Positions 48,840 through 53,099 of a stretch of 53,099 bases of DNA are shown here, in pieces. This DNA is from Paenalcaligenes sp035301625 (GTDB taxonomy: Bacteria > Pseudomonadota > Gammaproteobacteria > Burkholderiales > Burkholderiaceae_B): contig DATGTW010000122.1 of assembly GCA_035301625.1 (NCBI GenBank), positions 1-53,099 of the forward strand, written 5' to 3'. The position numbers and the translations under genes were made by a program. A model generated the notes under the pieces. It did not search any database and was not told the origin of the DNA. It worked only from the letters and a program-made list of their open reading frames with translations. Each line of letters opens with the position of its first letter. Position 1 is the first letter of the stretch.

Positions 48840-50978
48840 ATGCAATTATCTATGAATCGTCGTCGCTTCCTGCAGGCAGGTACCCTAGGGGGTGCAGCAT
48901 TGGTTTTGGGCTTTAAAATGCCCGTGGTTTTAGCCAAGGGCGCAGCACCTACAGACCCGGATGATATTAATGCTTGGCTGAAAATCACTGATGATGGCAT
49001 TGTGACCATCATGGTGCCTTCGGCAGAGCTTGGGCAGGGGGTGTATACCTCGGCCCCGATGCTGATTGCCGAAGAATTAGAGTGCGATTGGAGAAAAGTG
49101 CGAGCGCAGCAGTCGCCCACCGATCCCATCTATAACAACCGCATGTTTAATGTACAGGCGACCGCAAGCAGTACGTCGGCCCGTTGGTCGTTTGAGCCTT
49201 TACGCCGCATTGGTGCGACTGCTCGACAGATGCTAAAGCAAGCCGCTGCCAATGAATGGGACGTCCCGGTTGATGAATGCACGGCAAAAGATGGACAGAT
49301 TTACCACGAGGCCAGTAATCAGTCACTGCCTTATGAGCAATTAATTGCGGCTGCTTCTAAATTACCCCGCCCAAAGGATGTCCAACTGAAAGATAAATCA
49401 GAATGGACTTTATTGGGCAAACCTATACAGCGCTTAGACATCCCACTGAAAACATCGGGTACTGCTACCTTTGGTGTGGATGTAAAAGTGCCTAATATGT
49501 TGATTGGCACTGTCGCCGCATGTCCCATGTTGGGCGGCACATTAAAGTCCGTTGACGAGGCTCCCGCACTAGAGGTGCCTGGTGTTAAACAGGTGGTGGC
49601 ATTAGATGATGCGGTCATCGTTCTGGGCGATAGCTATTGGACGGCCAAGCAAGGTTTAGCTGCATTAAAACCCGAATGGAAAGCACCTGAGGGCGAGCTT
49701 TTACAGACTGAAGACCTCATGCAGACTTTCCGTGATGCAGCGCGTACCACCGACACCGTTGCCTTAAAAAACGGTGACCCAGATATCAAGCTAAAAGACA
49801 GTAAAAACATAGTCAAAGCCCAGTACGAGGTGCCGTACCTGGCGCACGCGACCATGGAGCCAATGAATGCAACAGTGGATGTGCGTGCAGATGGGGTTGA
49901 GATTTGGGGCCCAACGCAGGTCGCTGGTGAGATTGCCGAATGGGTCGCACCTGTTATAGACGTCCCCGAGGAAAAAATCACTGTTCATTCCACCTTTGTT
50001 GGCGGTGGTTTTGGGCGTCGCGAAGAGTTTGACGTATTCCTTCAGGCAGCCCAAGCATCCAAAGCCGCAGGGCGTCCGGTCAAGCTCATTTGGTCGCGAG
50101 AAGAAGACTTTCAGCATGACTTTTACAGACCTGCCAGTGTTGCTTTTTTCGAGGCTGCCGTGGATGAGCAGGGTGAGCTCGAGGCGTTGGAAACTCGCTT
50201 GTCTTGCTCTTCTATTTATATCCGCAATTTTCCCTCCCGAGTAAAAGATGGTGTCGATCCTAAATCTGTCGAGGGAGTCGTCGATGCACCCTACGCTTTA
50301 CCAGAGTTTGTGGTGCGTTATGGCATGGTGAATACGCATATCCCAGTTGGATTTTGGCGCGGGGTCGGTCATACGCAAAACTGCTTTTTCTTTGAAAGCT
50401 TTATTGATGAACTTGCCCATGCTGCCAAGCAAGACCCACTGGAATATCGCTTGGGTTTATTAAAGGATAAACCCCGACATACCCACCTGCTACGCCAACT
50501 GGCCCAGGAGGCAAACTGGGACCAAAACACCGAAGGCCGTTTCCGTGGCATCGCATTATCCGAAGCATGGGGTTCTATCTGTGGCGCGGTGGTCGAGATT
50601 TCTGTCGACGAAGACAACAAAGTCCATTTGCATCAGGTGACGTGTGCTGTAGACAGTGGTTATGTCATTAACCCTGCGACAGTCAAGCGCCAACTAGAGG
50701 GTGGCATTGTATGGGCGCTGTCTTCTACCTTTAAAAACGAAATCACCATTACTGATGGGCGTATCGATCAAGCTAATTTTAATAATTACCCCATGCCTCA
50801 TTTGGCAGATACGCCGCCTATCAAAACAATTTTGATAGAAAGCGAAGAGAAAATTGGTGGGGTAGGTGAATCTAGTGTGCCACCCTTTGCGCCAGCCTTG
50901 GCTAACGCTATCTTTTTAGCCACGGGTGATCGCATACGCAGCATGCCTTTTGATAAAGAGGGGTATTCACTCGCCTAA
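48840..50978 (+). CDS. iorB: Molybdopterin-binding subunit (isoquinoline 1-oxidoreductase beta-like), Tat-exported
   Basis: Catalytic subunit of a molybdenum hydroxylase. The N-terminus MNRRRFLQAG has a twin-arginine motif followed by a hydrophobic stretch, so the folded enzyme with its partner is sent to the periplasm. The two aldehyde-oxidase-type molybdenum domains follow, with GGGFGRREEFDVFLQA for the cofactor and GGVGESS near the C-terminus holding the catalytic Glu. From ATG 48840 (AGGAGG upstream) the length is 713. The true substrate is unknown; the family oxidises aldehydes and N-heterocycles. No cytochrome c partner or XdhC-type maturation gene is adjacent. Confidence 0.86.
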   Translation: MQLSMNRRRFLQAGTLGGAALVLGFKMPVVLAKGAAPTDPDDINAWLKITDDGIVTIMVPSAELGQGVYTSAPMLIAEELECDWRKVRAQQSPTDPIYNNRMFNVQATASSTSARWSFEPLRRIGATARQMLKQAAANEWDVPVDECTAKDGQIYHEASNQSLPYEQLIAAASKLPRPKDVQLKDKSEWTLLGKPIQRLDIPLKTSGTATFGVDVKVPNMLIGTVAACPMLGGTLKSVDEAPALEVPGVKQVVALDDAVIVLGDSYWTAKQGLAALKPEWKAPEGELLQTEDLMQTFRDAARTTDTVALKNGDPDIKLKDSKNIVKAQYEVPYLAHATMEPMNATVDVRADGVEIWGPTQVAGEIAEWVAPVIDVPEEKITVHSTFVGGGFGRREEFDVFLQAAQASKAAGRPVKLIWSREEDFQHDFYRPASVAFFEAAVDEQGELEALETRLSCSSIYIRNFPSRVKDGVDPKSVEGVVDAPYALPEFVVRYGMVNTHIPVGFWRGVGHTQNCFFFESFIDELAHAAKQDPLEYRLGLLKDKPRHTHLLRQLAQEANWDQNTEGRFRGIALSEAWGSICGAVVEISVDEDNKVHLHQVTCAVDSGYVINPATVKRQLEGGIVWALSSTFKNEITITDGRIDQANFNNYPMPHLADTPPIKTILIESEEKIGGVGESSVPPFAPALANAIFLATGDRIRSMPFDKEGYSLA

Positions 50979-51037
50979 GCAAAATTCATCTTTAAATTTT
51001 GTTTAACAACTCTATCTATGGTGTAGCTAAGCGTTAA

Positions 51038-51065
51038 CAGGCCCGCGTTTGCGGGCCTTGTTTTT
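51038..51065 (+). terminator. iorB terminator
   Basis: AGGCCCGC (51039-51046) pairs with GCGGGCCT (51051-51058) around GTTT, with a T-run beginning right after the stem. Confidence 0.8.
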
Positions 51066-51110
51066 GGGATGCACCTACCAATTGAGCACAGAGTTGGCGG
51101 AAATAAAAAA

Positions 51111-51153
51111 CCTCTCAGCGGTTGACCTGTCAAAGCAGGCACACCGAGAGAGG
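51111..51153. repeat. Unassigned three-part hairpin
   Basis: CCTCTC (51111-51116) pairs with GAGAGG (51148-51153), CGGT (51119-51122) with ACCG (51143-51146), and CCTG (51126-51129) with CAGG (51136-51139). Together they form one long stem with small bulges and a six-base loop. No T-run follows. It lies between the iorB terminator and the convergent flavoprotein gene. Confidence 0.5.
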
Positions 51154-51266
51154 CCGTGTTGTATGCACTTTATACGTTCGTGCAGATTTTTGCCAACCGT
51201 AAGGTCAAGTACTTGCTAAGAAGAGAATTTATTTTGTTAAGGCTCTTTAATATATGCTGCCTAAGC

Positions 51267-52769
51267 TTAAACAGTAGTTTTTTTCCGTGTTTTTGTTTGC
51301 TGAGCCAGATCCAATAGGGGTTGAAGCGCCTCGTCACTGACTTCGAGTTCGTCGTAGTTTTCTACTGTGGCCAGCTCGTGATCAAATTCTGCTTGGTAAA
51401 TTTTAGCGGCGATTCCTTGGGCCATTTGGGTTGCGCCTTGGCTAATGCCGGGGATATCGCCACAGATGCGCCCCACGCTGAGGATGGCTGCGTGCATAAA
51501 GCAGTGTATTTGTGTTGCCAGCGGGTAATGAGTGCCGAGTCGAGCTTGAAATGAAAAGTCCTGATTGAGCTCGGGGATGACGCCCCCTTTGGGCGGTACG
51601 TGGGCAGCGATTGCGCCGGCTTCGTAAAACTGCAAATGCGGGATGATGGATTGCAACTCTGGGCGCAGGCGGGGATCAGTACGATAGCCGGTGGCCAACA
51701 CAAGTGCGTCAGCGACGATGTCTTCCTGGCCTGCTGCGGTGAGTGTGAGTTGCCCCTCTTTGTATTCAGCGTGTTCTATTTCATGATTAAAATGAATATT
51801 TAATGTGCCAGGGCGTTGCTCTTCGATGGCGATGACGCGTGCGACCGTGCCGCGTGAGGGTGGGGTGGCGTGTTGGGCTAAAAAGCCCAAGAGGGCTGAT
51901 TTTTGTGCTGCTGATAAGGATGCGTAGCCTGCTCGGTGGCCTGCATGGCCCAGTGCTTTTGAGTAATTAATATGGGTATAGCCCGAGCCACGAATGCATA
52001 AATCCACATGCTGCGCCCCATGCTCTAGTGCTGTTGCTGCGGCATCCAGAGCAGAATCGCCTCCGCCAACTACTACCAAGCGTTGATCTTTAAAACTGCG
52101 GGGGTCGATTATTTCACTGCTGTGATGCCAGCTTTCTTTGGGTAGTTGCTGTGCCCAGGCGGGGATATTGGGGCCCCCAAATCCACCCATGCCCAGGGCC
52201 AGAATCACATGTCGTGCATAGTGGGTGTATTTTTTCTGCGTGCGTTGATCTTGGAAATATAGTTGCGCGATAGGGGTAGTGACCGCATCACTATTGACAC
52301 TATCAATATCCAGCAGTTGCTGCTGATTGATGACGGGTAGTTGCAGTATTTCTGTGTACCATTGTAGGTATTCATGCCACACCAAACGGGGAATACGATC
52401 CAGCTCTTTCCAGGCCTGTGTGCCGTGCTGGGCGGTGTACCAAGCCTGAAAAGTTAGCATCGGTAGGCCTAATGCTGGACCTGTTAATTCTTTGGGTGAA
52501 CGCAGAGTCTCCATCCGGGCAAACGTTGCCCATGGCCCCTCTTGATGAGAGTCAGCCGCATCAAAAAGCGCGATATTATGAATGCCCCGTAGCTTTAGCG
52601 CTGCCGCTGCGCAAGCGCCAGACATGCCTGCGCCCACAATAATGACATCATAAATGGGTTGACCCGCGTGTGTGCGGGCAGGTGGCCAATTAGATTCAGG
52701 TAAACGCAGTAAAGACAGATGATAATGCAGTTGCTGTTCCAAATCGTTTAGAGAATGTATCAATGTCAT
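51267..52769 (-). CDS. FAD-dependent NAD(P)-binding oxidoreductase (monooxygenase-like)
   Basis: Cytoplasmic flavoprotein of 500 residues. The first Rossmann motif is VIIVGAGMSGACAAAA (about 43-58) and the second is LVVVGGGDSALDAAA (about 229-243), the two-dinucleotide arrangement of flavin monooxygenases and lysine/ornithine hydroxylase relatives. VLATGYRTDPRL occurs near 365. A helical N-terminal extension (1-40) precedes the fold. It lies 38 bases downstream of an oligopeptide ABC-transporter ATPase on the same strand, so it may act on the imported compound. The substrate is unknown. Confidence 0.82.
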   Translation of the reverse strand: MTLIHSLNDLEQQLHYHLSLLRLPESNWPPARTHAGQPIYDVIIVGAGMSGACAAAALKLRGIHNIALFDAADSHQEGPWATFARMETLRSPKELTGPALGLPMLTFQAWYTAQHGTQAWKELDRIPRLVWHEYLQWYTEILQLPVINQQQLLDIDSVNSDAVTTPIAQLYFQDQRTQKKYTHYARHVILALGMGGFGGPNIPAWAQQLPKESWHHSSEIIDPRSFKDQRLVVVGGGDSALDAAATALEHGAQHVDLCIRGSGYTHINYSKALGHAGHRAGYASLSAAQKSALLGFLAQHATPPSRGTVARVIAIEEQRPGTLNIHFNHEIEHAEYKEGQLTLTAAGQEDIVADALVLATGYRTDPRLRPELQSIIPHLQFYEAGAIAAHVPPKGGVIPELNQDFSFQARLGTHYPLATQIHCFMHAAILSVGRICGDIPGISQGATQMAQGIAAKIYQAEFDHELATVENYDELEVSDEALQPLLDLAQQTKTRKKTTV

Positions 52770-52807
52770 GGTTCAATCTTATGGGCTGGGATAGTGACGG
52801 ACGGTAT

Positions 52808-53099
52808 TTAAATGCGCTGTGTCAACGGGAATGGAAAACGGGCGATGGCCTGCATGAGGCGCTGCGTGTAGGGATGACGTGGTGCCGACCACTGGGCATT
52901 TTCAAAATGGTGGGTGTCGACGATTTTCCCCTCGTGCATGACCAGTAGTCGATCGGAGATATAGCGCACTACAGCTAAATCATGCGATATGAATAAATAC
53001 GATAAGTTGAATTCCTTTTTGAGTCCAACAAAGAGGTCCAATATATGTTCCTGAATGGATACATCCAAGGCGGATACGGGCTCATCACAAATCAGTAAT
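52808..53099 (-). CDS. Oligopeptide/dipeptide ABC transporter ATP-binding protein (5' end outside window)
   Basis: C-terminal 96 residues of an OppF/DppF-type or fused ATPase. The Walker B motif LLICDEP is at the window edge, then the D-loop SALDVSIQ, the switch HD in FISHDLAVVRYISDRLLVMH, and the tail APRHPYTQRLMQAI, typical of the oligopeptide-uptake (PepT/OppA) group. The start, Walker A and signature motifs lie beyond the window. It is followed by the flavoprotein gene. Confidence 0.9.
   Translation of the reverse strand, partial: LLICDEPVSALDVSIQEHILDLFVGLKKEFNLSYLFISHDLAVVRYISDRLLVMHEGKIVDTHHFENAQWSAPRHPYTQRLMQAIARFPFPLTQRI

Noticed and set aside
1..53099. CRISPR array, tRNA or rRNA genes, insertion sequences or prophage genes
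   Set aside because: Read through on both strands for regular spacer repeats, tRNA cloverleaf ends, transposase motifs and terminal inverted repeats; none was found.

Overview
The window is a stretch of bacterial chromosome of about 53 kb. The gene content and order (sdhB-sdhE-gltA, then sucA-sucB-lpd-zapE; phaC-phaB-phaR; Bug-type tricarboxylate-binding protein; PhaR-type repressor) and a leader resembling the Burkholderiales sucA RNA point to a betaproteobacterium, most likely Alcaligenaceae, with a moderate rather than high GC content. Genus and species cannot be fixed from the sequence alone. I see no tRNA, rRNA, CRISPR array, phage gene or insertion sequence. This is mostly core metabolic chromosome with a few accessory islands.

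Layout. 1-2293: end of the succinate dehydrogenase operon (sdhB, sdhE) and citrate synthase. 2423-6686: lactate permease facing a malic enzyme/phosphotransacetylase fusion (maeB), with a shared terminator. 6687-7435: a long AT-rich spacer that holds an imperfect hairpin and ends in a structured leader. 7436-14256: 2-oxoglutarate dehydrogenase complex (sucA, sucB, lpd) and zapE. 14324-15634: trpS. 15941-18698: a tight patatin / acetoacetate decarboxylase / 3-hydroxybutyrate dehydrogenase operon. 18801-19775: periplasmic tricarboxylate-binding protein. 20111-21884: Tat-exported sulfide:quinone-reductase-like flavoprotein with a small membrane protein. 22011-29350: housekeeping block (tex, yoaA-like Fe-S helicase, bamD, rluD, pgeF). 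29547-32590: PHA (storage polyester) genes phaC, phaB, phaR. 32760-33965: di-haem cytochrome c peroxidase behind a well-spaced FNR-type promoter. 34116-35924: acyl-CoA ligase. 36028-39959: META/DUF4377-type lipoprotein, two small membrane proteins, an AEC carrier and an MDR oxidoreductase. 40069-42726: membrane diguanylate cyclase. 42769-45155: FMN reductase and a minimal arsR-arsB arsenite pair. 45230-45976: small outer-membrane protein. 46101-48224: xseA (with an unusual N-terminal DUF5710-like fusion) and xseB. 48377-50978: two-subunit molybdenum hydroxylase (iorA/iorB-like). 51267-53099: a flavoprotein downstream of an oligopeptide ABC-transporter ATPase that runs off the window.

How the parts fit. 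TCA-cycle enzymes, lactate uptake, malic enzyme, tricarboxylate capture, PHA synthesis and 3-hydroxybutyrate/acetoacetate turnover describe an aerobic organism living on organic acids and storing carbon as polyester. The FNR-type site in front of the peroxidase suggests life at changing oxygen levels.

Most notable points for follow-up: the XseA fusion (46131-46262); the sucA leader whose hairpins can alternately expose or hide the ribosome-binding site (7338-7436); the FNR promoter plus three tandem 20-bp repeats before the cytochrome c peroxidase; the Tat-exported SQR-like protein with its small membrane partner; and several unexplained hairpins. I found no clearly novel multi-gene defence or biosynthetic system.
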